Positions 22,835 to 33,760 are shown, numbered from the stretch's first letter. The stretch: DNA of 64,000 nt from Malurus cyaneus samueli (GCA_009741485.1 CM019219.1:33514367-33578366); one strand, 5' to 3'. Program-made: numbers and translations. Notes: generated by a model from the sequence alone, not told the origin.

Positions 22835-25800
22835 TAAAGCTCATTGTGAATTTAAAGTGGTTGCTTCTGTCAACCACAAACTAAATCAAAATGGAATGCA
22901 GTATTTCCCTGCATAATGCTATCCATATGCTAATGGGAAGAGATTATGTCTTGTGTAAGATTTATCAAAGTAAACTCAATTCATTTCACGAAGCATCTCA
23001 ATGTTGCCAATCCAAAGTGATATGTTCTGCCAAATATGCACTGTATCAAATAAAAGCTCCTAGGCAGTGAATATACTTGAGGCATTTACCAAAATTAATA
23101 CATTTTTTTAACCTTGTTGATTAAAACCGACTTAGCATTCCACATTGGAGCTCAAATAAAACAGTATTTGTTCTCTGATGATATTTTAATTATCTTCAAA
23201 ATGGACAAAAATATAGTTAGGGTCAATTTACAAGGGTAATAAAAGTAGACAAAAAACACATTTATTTTTTAAGTCTTGTAATGATAGCAAAATTTTCCCA
23301 GCACACTGACATAGACATAACACTGATCAAAAATCCAGTAAAAGGCAATACAGAGCTGAGTGATTCTAGGGCTGCTTCTGATAAAGGCCACATCGTATGT
23401 GCATTCAAGGATCTAATAGATTCTGAATATGATGAATACACAGACTTTTTTATCTGGTACAGGTTTATTGGGAAAGATTATAGGTAAGTAGTTGAAGTGC
23501 AGCCCCTCTCCAGTGGCAGCACATTGTTCCCCTCCCTCCCTCCTCTTCATCACAGCACAGCTAAACTCTGTAAGTTAACTGAAAATAAGGCAGAATGGTA
23601 TCACTGCACTTTCACTTTGTGTTCACGACTTTTACATTCATAATTTACTCTTCCAGTAAATGCATTCAACATGATCTGTCCCTGCTCTTAAGTACAAAAT
23701 TCATTGAAACCCTAGCTAGTTACAGAGTCTTGAAGTCGGACTGGGCCTAAGACTTAGTTTTAGATAATGGCACTTGAACTTAGGTAACAGATTTGTCAGA
23801 GTGGACTCCAGTTGCCCCTCTGCAGTACCCAGAAACATTTTAGGTGCCTCTGGGCATCCAGCTGGGGGTCCAAAAAGGCACAGATCCTCCCCTCAAGGCC
23901 CCACACCTGCCAGGTGTGTATGGATATGGTGGATCCTGCAGGGCATCCCAGACAGCACTGGCCAGCTGTGCTGATACAATCAAATCTCCCTTCAGCGCCT
24001 GCTTTAGGATGAGTCCCTCTGCTTTACCGATCTGCTCTCTCTCTCTATGGAGCTGAGACACTTGACTCCCAAGCAGACATTTATTGTGACATCTATGGTG
24101 TTCCCTGGGGTGAGTCCCTTGAGCCAGCATGGATAGAGGTCCTGACACATCCCCGAGAAGCAGACCAGCATCAGCAAAACACAGAACTTCTCTGTTCAGA
24201 CTCCCAGATGAACTGCCTGAAAACCAGAATAATGCTTTTTCTTGAAGTTTGAAACATGTTTTTCACAGTCTATTCTCTGAACAGGTTGAAACAGATGACA
24301 ATATCCCCTTTGGCTACTGCCCTCAAAAATGAGATCACCCTCAGAGACATGGCAGTGCCATTTTCAGAACAAGTTGTGATTAAAGGGTGAGAGCATGAGC
24401 CACAGAACAAAACAGGTTTTCCAGCACACAGCCGTAGGCAACTACAACTATTTGAGGCTCCATTTACAGAACAATGGAGAGGGAAACTTTTGTAAGCTGT
24501 TAGTATGTCCAGTAGTGATAATTAAAGCTGATTAATGCTCACCCATTCAGCAGCAATAAAACCCACAGCATAGCACGGTTGCCACATCCAGGAGGCACAA
24601 ACATCTCAACAACAGCTGGGGCCCGGCACAACAAAACTCTTTTAAAACACCTCAAGCAAATGGTACAGTATCTCCTGAAAAAGTGTTCTGTACACTGCAA
24701 GCTGGATAATGAGACATTCACATACATGTAAATTAAGTTTTAAGAGGTGCAGCTTATTAGCAAAATACTGCACAGACAAATTCTGTTTTTTCCAAACACA
24801 GATGAGCTTCTGCTATTCTCTTTACCTGCAATTTCTCCCTCTGCCTTACATAGGAAATAAAGCAAAATGAGCCCCTTTCTTTCTTGGGTATTCACCCCAC
24901 AATGCAGCGCAGTCCACCTCTTTCTAGTCTTGCATTTCATTTTCTGGTGTTAGGAAAGTCACTGTTTCATATTCTATTATGGATAGAATTATACTTGAGC
25001 AGAAAAAAATGTGATTTCCTTCCCATATTATTCCATTTGGGAAGGATATCCTGCACGTGAACATGAGTATGTGTGAACCCAAGGGCTTCTGGTCCCTCAG
25101 AAACACAAATGACAGTAACATGTGCACTTCTGCTGTGGTTAAAGAGGAAGAATTCAGAGTCCCCTTGGATACATGCCTTGAGAAAACCAAGTGAACTGTT
25201 TCTGCCCAAAATTCTCTGTGATAGCACGGCAGGTTAGAAAATTATAGCTAAACAGTTCTTTCTGCACCTGAGCTAATTCTGTACTGAAGTATAACTTAGA
25301 GTTCTCTTCTCAAGAGTCTCAGAGAAGTGTTGCACAGAATTAAAGCTCCACTTCCTATGCAATATGCTAAAGAATAGCAGTTCCCAGACAGTTTTCCAAA
25401 CAGAGAAAAAATCATAGCATTTTTTCCTTGGATTTATAGAACTCACGGTATTTGCTGCATGAAGGAATACTGTAAACAGCATTTACAGTAGCACAAAATG
25501 ACCAGAGTTCACCTGCCGTGGACTTGACTTTGCAGGCTCCCCATATTTGCCTACTCTGGCGCAGTTTTATTTGAAGGATTGAAATATTTTCACAGAGATG
25601 CAACAGATAAGTAAATCTCCTCTATTCCTGTGCATTCTCTGTAGGGAACAGTTACTGCTTTTTTAGGTGCCACAATAGGTCCATAAAACTCCTGCAGTAG
25701 CCTGGACACTGTTGTAACAGAAGTCAGCTCTGGAAAGGAGAACAGGCAAAGCTTTGCCTTTCACCCCAAGTGAGGGACACGGATTTGACTCTCACAGTTA

Positions 25801-26499
25801 GCACACCCTTTAGACCTCTGCTGATCAGCTCATGAGAGTGTTTCTGAGAGGTAATTCGATACCATCTCCTCAGTTCTTGGAGGATGCTTGCAATGGCTAG
25901 CCAGGCTGTCTGCCCACAACAACACTCCATGGAGGCTGATGGGAAACAAAGGTTTGAGTCTGTCTAGTTATTGCAATATGATGTTTGGTTCTTGAGGCTC
26001 AGAGGTTCTTCTGGATCAGTATGTTTGCCTGTGCCAAAAGGAAGATACCCATACAGTTAAATTCCTGCCCATGCAGGCTTTGCTGTGTCAACTACAGGAA
26101 AAACATAGTTTAAAAGACAAAGTTTTAAAAAACCTTAGAAAACCCAAGTAGCAAACTCCCATAACTGGAAACAGTGGATCCTTTGCTGAAATGTACAAAT
26201 AACAGGCAGTTGTGTGTCCTTGCTCAGCACCTGCTCCCAAAGCCCAAAAAGTTGATGCTGTGTACTGCCCCTCAGACAATTCCATCTCGGAGTCCCTGTC
26301 CTCTCCTTCCCCACCACACCATGTGTTTTAGTCAATTATAGGGTTCCCTGGATAATAAACCTGGTGCACTCTCTGCCCTCTCTCTGCTGCACTTTGCAAT
26401 GGAAACCCCAGTATTTTTCTTTTCCCATGTATTTAGGAGTGTATCTTGGCTGCTTTCGTATAAATTATCAAGCATCACAGCCCAACCATGGAAACTCTG

Positions 26500-27293
26500 T
26501 GTCTCGGTTTAGAGACAATTTTTAGGAGAAAACACTTTGGAATGAGTATTTCCTCGAAAGAAAAGGGTTTCAGCAATCCCTCCCCAGCAATACGTACCGA
26601 ATTTTCAGGATGAAAATGAAAACAAAAGCATCTGTTTATTTGACAAACAAGGTGCCCGCATGAGAAAAATGAATAATTGTTAGATACCGAACCTTCAGAA
26701 CCTTACACCCCCCAAGAGCAGAACACACACCCACAGCAGAACAAACCCAAAAGGGAAGGAACCGAAGAGGGAGGTGGAAAACTACCGAGCACGTGACAAG
26801 AAGGAACAAAATGGGGGGCGACCTTTTGTCTCAGGGAGGGGAGGGAAGTCCACAGAGGAGCTCAGGGGGAAAACCAGATGGGAACCTGGTGAGCCTCTGA
26901 TGTTGCTCTCCTCCTTGCAGCAGACAGAGCTGGTGGATTTAGAGTCCTTTCTTTTATGGGTTCAGCTTCACCCGAGGTCTGGGGCCAGGCATTGTCTGAT
27001 CCCAGACCAAAAGCCAAGCCAAACAGTCCAAGAAGAAAAAACAGAAGCCGCCAAAGAATGGCTACTACAGTCCAGAGAGAAAAACTTCTTTCCCAAGCTA
27101 ACAAACCCCAAGGCAGCTGAAGCAACAATGCAGCTCCGTCCGTGCTGCAAACCCAAGCACAGGGAGTGAGCTCTGAACAAAGTCCAAGAGGCTCCCACTC
27201 CTCCCTGGACTTGCCTTACAACTACAGGACCCATTTCTGGGCATAAAGCAGGCGATCAGGAGCGGAGAATCATCATAAAATCACCCTAAGACA
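26500..27293 (-). mobile_element. Solo LTR (794 bp) with 5-bp target-site duplication CTCTG
   Basis: The element starts TGTCTCGGTTT and ends CCCTAAGACA, with TGTCT/AGACA inverted ends. The five bases CTCTG occur immediately before it (26495-26499) and immediately after it (27294-27298), an exact target-site duplication. This proves a single insertion with clean ends and that the internal region was lost by LTR-LTR recombination. A TTTATT near 26635 is AATAAA on the minus strand, so transcription would run on the minus strand. Plus- and minus-strand frames of 88-131 codons in its GC-rich middle are not genes. It is a different family from the LTRs of copies A and B. Confidence 0.92.
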
Positions 27294-27298
27294 CTCTG

Positions 27299-28397
27299 GA
27301 ATGCTTAATTTCAAGTCAGCACTTCCCAAGACTTCTATCTCAGCAGCATTTGGGGACTTCATCTTTTAAAAATATGTGTTTTGGCAAAACCCATCAGAGC
27401 ACAGCACAAACGCAAGAATTTTATGGGTAATCTTATTCAGAGAGCAGTACCTATAGATTATAACCATATATTCAGTGCCATCCCACTGAGACTGCACAGA
27501 CTTATCGTGCTGCTGGAGAACAAAGAAAGTGCAGATTTCCAGCCACTTTAGTGAATTAAATCAATGTTTAAATGAGTTGAACAACCACGTTTTCACCCTT
27601 CCAAATAAACCTCAAGCTTTATTTAGAATAAATGTATCTTTACAAATATTCACATATAGATGCTGAAGAGCTGGTAGCTAGAGAACATGAGCAATTCAGT
27701 GGAAAGGTGAAGCGAATATTCACTAATTTTAAATATATTTCAGGAATTAGTGGTTAGTCCCACAAGACCAGAAGTCAGACTAAAATACTGTGATGCAGAA
27801 GACAATATTGGGGGCAGTTTGATCAGAATTATTCTTTCAAACATGGCTAAAGAAAATAACAGACCATAGAGTGCTCCAGGAAATGAGAAAGGCTGGGAAA
27901 TTCCCTGTTAGTAGCAATCAGACCATGCAGCCATTTGCTGTGCTGCTGTTAAATTGCCAACTTAAAAACATCCTCAGGCTACAAATAACAGAACCAGCCA
28001 CAAATTTCATTAAGAACAAGTAGCAATTGTGCCTGGTATTGACTATGTTTGTGTCACTCTACTCAACTTTTGTGTGCGTATGAGTGATTCCTGTGCCATT
28101 TCCCTTTGGACAGCCACTGGACCATGCTGCAAGAGGAAAGCTGTATTCCCACCTTCTACCAGGACCACAGTCCTGTGCTTTGACATGAGAAAGCTTAAAT
28201 ATCTTTTCTGTGTTGTCATCTCCTTAATAAAAATTGAAAAGTTAGAACTCCAGCCTTCCAAAGAAGCAGGGAAGTTCTGAGCAGAGCTCGGAGCGCTTTC
28301 AGGACATGCTTAACATGCAGGTCCTGGGGAGGAGAGCTGAGACGTGCTTGTTGGAGGCAGCAGATCAGACAAAGAAGGGATAAGAGAATTTTAGAGC
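27299..28397. other. Spacer between solo LTR and ERV copy B
   Basis: AT-rich sequence with no gene, LTR or CR1 that I recognise. It ends at the 3' truncation point of ERV copy B. Confidence 0.6.
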
Positions 28398-28399
28398 TG

Positions 28400-29330
28400 T
28401 ACAACCTGGTCCCTGAGCAAAGACAATCCCTTGGATGGGTCTGTCCTTATTCGAGGTGCAATTGATTCAAACTGTTTTTCCCAACAGGCCCCTGACATGC
28501 ACTATGGGAACTTTATCCCCATCTGTCGTGTGAAAGGGCTCAGATTGAGCAGGACCAGCTTGGTTGGTGGAACCTCGAGTGTTAACTAACCATGTGGCCT
28601 TTGCCAAGTGCTTCTCCCAGCTTTTGAAAGTCCCCTCACTCAGTGCTTTCAAGGTGGTTTTTTAGAGTCTGTTACATCGCTCCACTTTGCCAGCAGCAGG
28701 TGCATGGTAAGGGATATGGTACACCCACTCAATGCCATGTTTCCTAGCCCAGGTATTTATAAGGCTGTTCTTGAAATGAGTCCAGTTGTCAGACTCAACT
28801 CTCTCTGGGGTACCATGCCTCCAAAGGATCTGTGTTTCAAGGCCCAGGATGGTATACGGGCAGTGGCATGAGGCACAGGGTAGGTGGCCAGCCATCCAAT
28901 GGTAGCTTCTACCATTGTGAGTACATAGCACTTGCCATGACGGGACTGGGGCAGTGTGATGTAATCAACCTGCCAGGCCTCTCCATACTTGTACTTGTCC
29001 CACCTTCCCCCACACCACAGGGGCTTCACCCTCTTGGCTTGCTTGATGGCAGTGCATGTCTCACAGTCGTGGATAACCTGGGAAATACTGTCCATGGTTA
29101 GATCCAACCCTCGGTCTCGTGCCCACTTAGAAGTGACATCTCTGCCCTGGTGCCCCGAGGCATCACGGGCCTATCAAGCTAGGAACAACTCATTCTTGTG
29201 TTGCCAATCTAGGTCGATCTGGGATACCTCTATCTTTGCAGCCTGATCTACTTGCTCGTTGTTCTGGTGCTCTTCATTAGCCTGGTTCTTGGGGACATGG
29301 GCATCTACATGGCTGACTTTCACAGGTAAC
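28400..29330 (-). pseudogene. Integrase region, ERV copy B
   Basis: The catalytic triad codons are Asp 28964-28966, Asp 28788-28790 and Glu 28680-28682, with DD35E spacing between the last two. One frameshift lies between the first two Asp codons. The zinc-finger Cys-x-x-Cys (in 'CETCTAIKQAK') lies upstream. As in copy A, Trp (28782-28784) stands where Gly is expected after the second Asp. TAA on the minus strand (28662-28664) interrupts the frame. Reading resumes in the same frame for at least 61 further codons that look like the integrase C-terminal region, so the TAA is a lesion and not the natural end. Confidence 0.85.
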
Positions 29331-30010
29331 TTCTCCACCTGGGCTGCAATGTCTTTCTACTCTTCACCAGCTCAGATTGGTTTTGTCCTACGCTGCTAAT
29401 TGGCCTTTTTCCCCCTTTCCAGACACTCCCACAAAGCATTGGCTACCATCCATGAATCGGTGTAAAAGTAGAGCTTTGGCCATTTTTCCCTCTCAGCAAT
29501 GTCCAGAGCAGCTGGATGGCTTTCAGTTCAGTGAATTGACTCAATCCACCTTCTCCTTCTGTGGCCTGGGCAACCTGTCTTGTGGGGCTCCACACGGCTG
29601 CTTTCCACTTTCAGCTCATCACTACAATGAGACAGGAGCCAGCAGTGAAAAGAATGCAGTGTTTTTCTTGATCTGACAGTTGGTTGTACAGTGGAGCTTC
29701 CTCAGACCGTGTAACTTGTTCTTGCTCCTCTTCATCAGTGAGATCAAAGTTTTCAAATTTGTAATTATTTCCAGGATCCCAGGGCGATTCGGGTTTCCAG
29801 TGTGGGCGCGCTGAGTAATGAGAGCAATCCATTTGCTCCAAGTAGCGTCAGTAGCGTGGTGGGTGGAGGGAACCTTTCCTTTAAACATCCTTCCCAGCAA
29901 TGGTAGTTGGGGTGCCAGGAGGAGTTGGGCTTCAGTGCCAATCAACTCTGAAGCAGTTTGGACTCCTTCATAGGCTGCCAAGACCTCCTTCTCCACTAAG
30001 GTGTAATTGG
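29331..30010 (-). pseudogene. RT connection and RNase H region, ERV copy B
   Basis: An open frame at 29622-29996 carries the connection segment with 'STHHATDATWSKW'. It then shifts frame near 29760; an overlapping frame at 29611-29841 continues the homology. The Tyr-Thr-Asp-Ser-Trp segment is intact here, with its catalytic Asp codon at 29456-29458, unlike copy A. No frame spans the whole domain. Confidence 0.75.
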
Positions 30011-31020
30011 CTTCACACCTTCGGTAGCTTTGGCTCCAGAATCCCAGTGGCCGGCCTCGAGTCTCACCAGGGACCTTCTGCCAAAGGCTCCAGGACAGAC
30101 CATTGCTCTCAGCTGCAGAGTAAGCACGTTCTTCACTCCTGGTCCTGTCCTGACTGGGTGGAGGGCTACCACATGAGCGATTTCCTGCTTGATCTGGGTG
30201 AAGGCTTGTTGCTGTTCAGGGCCCCACTGGAAATCGTTCTTCTAGCGGGTCACCAGGTAGAGAGGGCTCACAATATGGCTGTATTCGGGAATGTGCATCC
30301 TCCAAAAGCCTATGGCACCCAGGAAAGCTTATGTCTCATTTTTGCTGGTTGGTGGAGACATCGACGTGATCTTATTGATGACCAGGGTGGGGATCTGACA
30401 CCGTCCATCTTGCCACTTTACTTCCAAGAACTGGATCTCTCAAGCAGGTCCCTTCACTTTGTTCCTTTTTATAGCAAAGCTGGCTTCCAGGAGAATCTGG
30501 ATGATCTTCTCCCCTTTCTCAAATACTTCCATTTCCGTATCCCCCCATACAATGATGTCATCAATATACTGAAGATGTTCCGGAGCCTAACCCTTCTCCA
30601 GCGCAGCCTGGATCAGACCATGGCAGATNGTNGGGCTGTGCTTCCACCCCTGGGGCAGCTGCTTCCAGGTGTACTGCACGTCCCTCCAGGTGAAAGCAAA
30701 CTGAGGCCTGCACTCTGCTGCCAGAGGAATGGAGAAGAATTAGTTGGGGATGTCAGTGGTGGCATACCACTTCACTGCTTTGATCTCTAGCTCGTACTGG
30801 AGGTCCAGCATGTCCGGCACGCCTATGCTCAGCGGTGGAGTCACTTCATTCAAAGCACAATAGTCCACAGTCAATCTTCATTCTCCTTCAGACTTGCATA
30901 CAGGCCAGATGGGGCTGTTGAAGGGTGAGTGGGCCTTGCTGACCACCCCTTGTTTCTCCAGCTCTCGGATCATCTTATGGATGGGGATCACGGCATCTCG
31001 ATTCGTCCGGTACTGCCGGC
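30011..31020 (-). pseudogene. Reverse transcriptase region, ERV copy B
   Basis: HSPFNSPIWPV is encoded at 30899-30931 and the catalytic YIDD box at 30557-30568, followed by Ile-Ile-Val-Trp. A short Lys/Glu segment ends in a TGA at about 30878, soon after the first motif, so the domain is broken between its two landmarks. Uncalled bases at 30629 and 30632 add uncertainty. A 296-codon frame open on the opposite strand (29900-30790) is a shadow of this region. Confidence 0.8.
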
Positions 31021-31790
31021 GATGCACTGTCGAGGTGGAGACTGGAACGTGCTGCTCTTCCACCTTCAGGAGTCCAACTGCAGAAGGGTTCTCGGAGAGT
31101 CCAGGCAAGGTGTTCAGCTTTCTGATGCCCTCCACCTCCACAGCAGCTATTCCAAAAGCCCACTTGAGTCCTTTGGGGTCTTTGAAAAAACCGTTCCGGA
31201 GGAAATCTATGCCCAGAATGCATGGGGCCTCTAGACCAATCACGATTGGATGTTTCTGCCACTCCCTCCCAGTCAGGCTCACCTCAGCTTCACTCAGCAG
31301 TTGGAGTGCACATATGTGTCTAAAGGATGTCAATCAGACGTGAAGAAAAGTCACCGTTTGGTTGTACTCCCAGTATTTGTCTTTTACACGTCTGGCTTCA
31401 GCTGTTGGTCCTGGAGAGCACAAGCAGACCTGAACTACCCTCCTGACCATCCAGCGTTGCTGCCCTCTCCCAGGCTCTGCTTCAGCTCAGCCTTCAGCAC
31501 AGTCAACTCCTGTGATCCCCCTGTCACCCCCGCAATAGAAATTGGTTCTGCCCCCACGTGTCCTGATGGCATCAGGGTACACTGCACTCCCGTGTCAAGC
31601 AATGCTTCGTATTTTTGTGGCTCTGATGTGCCAGGCCATCGGATCCACACCGTCCAGAAGACACGGTTATCCCATGCCTCTCCCTGGCTAGAGGCAGAGC
31701 CCCTCTAACTTTGGGTATCATCCCTTCCACGGGCACACCCACAGGTTCCTCCAAGGGAATTGGACATATCATCTCCCCCTCCATTGCATC
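31021..31790 (-). pseudogene. Aspartic protease region, ERV copy B
   Basis: The catalytic Asp-Thr-Gly codons lie at 31588-31596 in the context 'LLDTGVQCTLMPS', followed by Gly-Gly-Ser that fits a flap-like segment. The upstream frame (31572-31784) and this frame (31435-31650) overlap and are joined by a frameshift near 31650. TAG on the minus strand at 31435-31437 then ends the frame, at the same place as in copy A. After the insert at 31299-31478 the homology resumes ('EAEVSLTG') and runs into RT in one frame, 30878-31333. Confidence 0.78.
31299..31478 (-). other. Insert of about 180 bp inside the protease region (copy B)
   Basis: It is flanked by direct repeats that read, on the minus strand, GCTGAGCTGAAGC (31479-31491) and GCTGAGTGAAGC (31287-31298). 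It matches the insert in copy A nearly base for base, so it was present in their common source. No protein or known SINE is recognised in it. Confidence 0.55.
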
Positions 31791-31910
31791 TAGTGGCTTG
31801 GCTACGGGAAGCTGAGGCTACTTTCCTTTAGAAGACCTGCCTCGGTTAGTGTTTTCCCCCTTGAGCTGACGCACACAGGCTGCCAGGGCAGAAGTGGGTT
31901 TCCCATCCCA

Positions 31911-32633
31911 CTACTCTGTCTTCCCTTGCTCACAAGGAAGAACACAGCTCAGCTCTGGGGTGTGCCCTCTTTCCCTTGCTGGGGGACGTTGGACTCTGGG
32001 TTGGGGCCTGTGACTGCACTGTTGCCACACTGTTCTTCTCATCTCCTTCTTAATCTCTTTCAACTCCTCTTGGAGGTCTTTAACCACAGCAGAGACGTGA
32101 GCCTGCATCAGGCCATTGATCATACTCACATAATACCGGAGCCTGTTGGCTACAGAACCCACTGTCTCTCGGTTGTCATCAGCATTAATCGTGGCAATGA
32201 AGGTGGCATACTGGGAATGCTCCTGACTTGCCAGATTCCACAGCATTTGCCCGGTGCACCTGACCTGGTCAGGATCATTATGGTGCTGCCCATCCCTTCC
32301 AAAGAGTACCTCCATTGCACCTACTTCTCTGAGCCATTTGATCCCTTCCTCAATGGTCTTCCAGGGCATTCTGTGATAGTACGCCTGCATCCTGTCTCTG
32401 TCAACCTCTCTTGTACACTCATTAAGAGCCACGCCCAGAGAGAAAGAGGCCCCAGCTTCCTCACAAACACCTGATTAATACCCGCATCTTTGGTCAAGGC
32501 TCCCAAATGCCTTGCCTCGCCGCCGTCCAATTGCACACTTGAGCCCTATAAGGTCCCAAACCCAAAGTATCCATATTAAACAAGCCTTGCTCCACTGTTG
32601 CTCGATGTCATTTCACAAATTGTGGAGGCTGTC
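31911..32633 (-). pseudogene. Gag, central and C-terminal part, ERV copy B
   Basis: Two overlapping frames (32321-32536 and 31911-32432) together cover the part of gag present in copy A. A one-base deletion near 32400-32405 separates them; copy A reads straight through. The Glu/Lys-rich coiled-coil-like segment and Pro/Arg-rich tail are both present. Upstream, coding-like sequence connects to the pre-gag frame but is cut by minus-strand TAG (32631-32633), a TGA about 18 bases further on, and a frame change before 32536. I infer that pre-gag and gag were once a single long Gag. Confidence 0.75.
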
Positions 32634-33692
32634 CTACGACAGGGACTCAGTGATTATTTCTGGCTCTGGCTCTCCTGCTGGTTGTGAGGACCCTGGTTCC
32701 CCATCATCATTAGCTGAGCATACCGATTTGGTTTTATACTTTGTCTTTCTCACAGGGGCTACTGCAGCTGGTTGTGGCTGGCCTTGCGGATCAGACAGAA
32801 CCTGGACAGGTGCAATGTCCGTGGGTTCCACTACTGCGCCATCAGACCCTTCCTCTTTGGGGCAGGGAGAGGGTTTGCTGGCAGCTGGGAAGCCGTATTT
32901 CCTCAGCTCCTGGTGCATCTCCGGCATCTCTTCCACCAGTACCCCCACCCACTCCGGGTGGCGTAGGTCCTGCATCTCCTCCACCACTACCCTCACTCAC
33001 TCCGGGCAGCTAGTTTCTGAAGTAGGTTGTTGGGCAGGGTCAGGCAGTGGGACAAGGTCCGGCTTGGGGGATGGGTCAGGCTCTGTGGCAGCATTGCTAG
33101 TCTCTGGGGCAGCATCCCTAATCTCTGTGGCAACATCCCTGGTCTCTGGGGCAGCATCCCTAGTTTCTATGGCAATGTCCCTGGTTTCTGTGGCAGCATC
33201 CTTGATCTCTGGGGCAGATGTTAGAGTAGTTGCCCCGGGCAGTCTCACCTTGTCCTTCAATGCTAAACAGAATATGCATATTAGTATCATATAGTTAGCA
33301 TCTAGGGGAAAAATGGAGCCTTCGAATGCTGATGGAGTAGCCCCAAATAAATGGGTGAAGGGTTGGGAGAATGCTTCCCCTGGTGTTATTTCCTCACAGT
33401 AGGTACCATTATTAACCCAACTCCAAAAGCACGCACTTAGTGTGTGGTAGCCCTGTATCCATGTGCCTGCTGTCCAGAAAAAGTTAAAAATCCATGAATT
33501 CCTCACCTTATTCACCCATTGTATGAACTGGATAATGGCCACTGTAGCCTTCGTCATAGGACCCATGTTCAGGAAAGGAGCTGCAAATGGGAAAAATACG
33601 GCCATGAGTATGTGCCACCTGAAGCAAGGTATGCTAGACCACATGATGACGCTTAGTGAGGTTCTTACATGCTGAAAACAAAGATAGGTCAC
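32634..33692 (-). pseudogene. Pre-gag / Gag N-terminal frame with hydrophobic and repeat-rich segments
   Basis: One frame of about 350 codons is interrupted by a single TGA at 32997-32999. Residues about 28-41 and 134-145 are hydrophobic. The N-terminal 100 residues are unusually rich in Trp and Phe and include an Asn-Gly-Thr sequon near residue 95. Residues about 152-200 are tandem heptapeptides of the type Thr-Arg-Asp-Ala-Ala-Pro-Glu, followed by a Pro/Asp-rich stretch. It begins about 70 bases inside the primer-binding site. A first methionine at 33690-33692 is plausible but unproven. The hydrophobic segments are short for true membrane spans. It could be a membrane-targeting Gag leader or an unusual matrix domain. 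No counterpart survives in copy A, which is truncated. Confidence 0.6.
33081..33217. repeat. 21-bp minisatellite, about 6.5 copies, in frame
   Basis: Six full 21-bp units plus about 11 bases follow one another, each like CTCTGGGGCAGCATCCCTAAT with a few changes. The period is a multiple of three, so on the minus strand it encodes a tandem heptapeptide inside the pre-gag frame. Unit number could vary between copies without breaking the frame. Confidence 0.88.
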
Positions 33693-33740
33693 CTAAAACC
33701 TGTTATTCCTTTTGTACCCCTTTTTCCTCTCTGTGCCCTT

Positions 33741-33760
33741 GAGCCTCACACTGGGTGCCA
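33741..33760 (-). other. Primer-binding site of ERV copy B
   Basis: Five bases inside the 5' LTR end, the minus strand reads TGGCACCCAGTGTGAGGCTC. By eye it agrees at 16 of 20 positions with the complement of the vertebrate tRNA-Lys(CUU) 3' end, with only transitions as differences. It also agrees at 16 of 20 with elongator tRNA-Met. The first eight bases favour Lys. It does not fit tRNA-Leu, after which ERV-L was named. Confidence 0.65.

Larger units (their letters stand above)
20391..26499. other. Spacer between the ERV copies, left part
   Basis: Mostly unique-looking AT-rich DNA. Listed separately are an LTR fragment at 20712-20960, an A-rich tract with an N at 22374-22403, and an unrecognised minus-strand frame at 22415-22834. 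A GC-richer patch at about 23774-24190 is open on both strands and may be an old repeat. No gene is convincing. Confidence 0.55.

Noticed and set aside
26774..27169. 131-codon frame
   Set aside because: Inside the solo LTR bounded by the CTCTG duplication; an LTR interior, not a gene.
20712..27293. The two same-family LTRs as the ends of one provirus
   Set aside because: The LTR at 26500-27293 has its own exact target-site duplication on both sides, so it is solo; divergence also differs.
29900..30790. 296-codon open frame on the plus strand
   Set aside because: It is antisense to the RT and connection regions of ERV copy B and includes uncalled bases. The minus strand carries the real motifs, so this is a shadow.
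32512..33294. 260-codon open frame on the plus strand
   Set aside because: Antisense to pre-gag of copy B. Its apparent repeats come from the 21-bp minisatellite read backwards.
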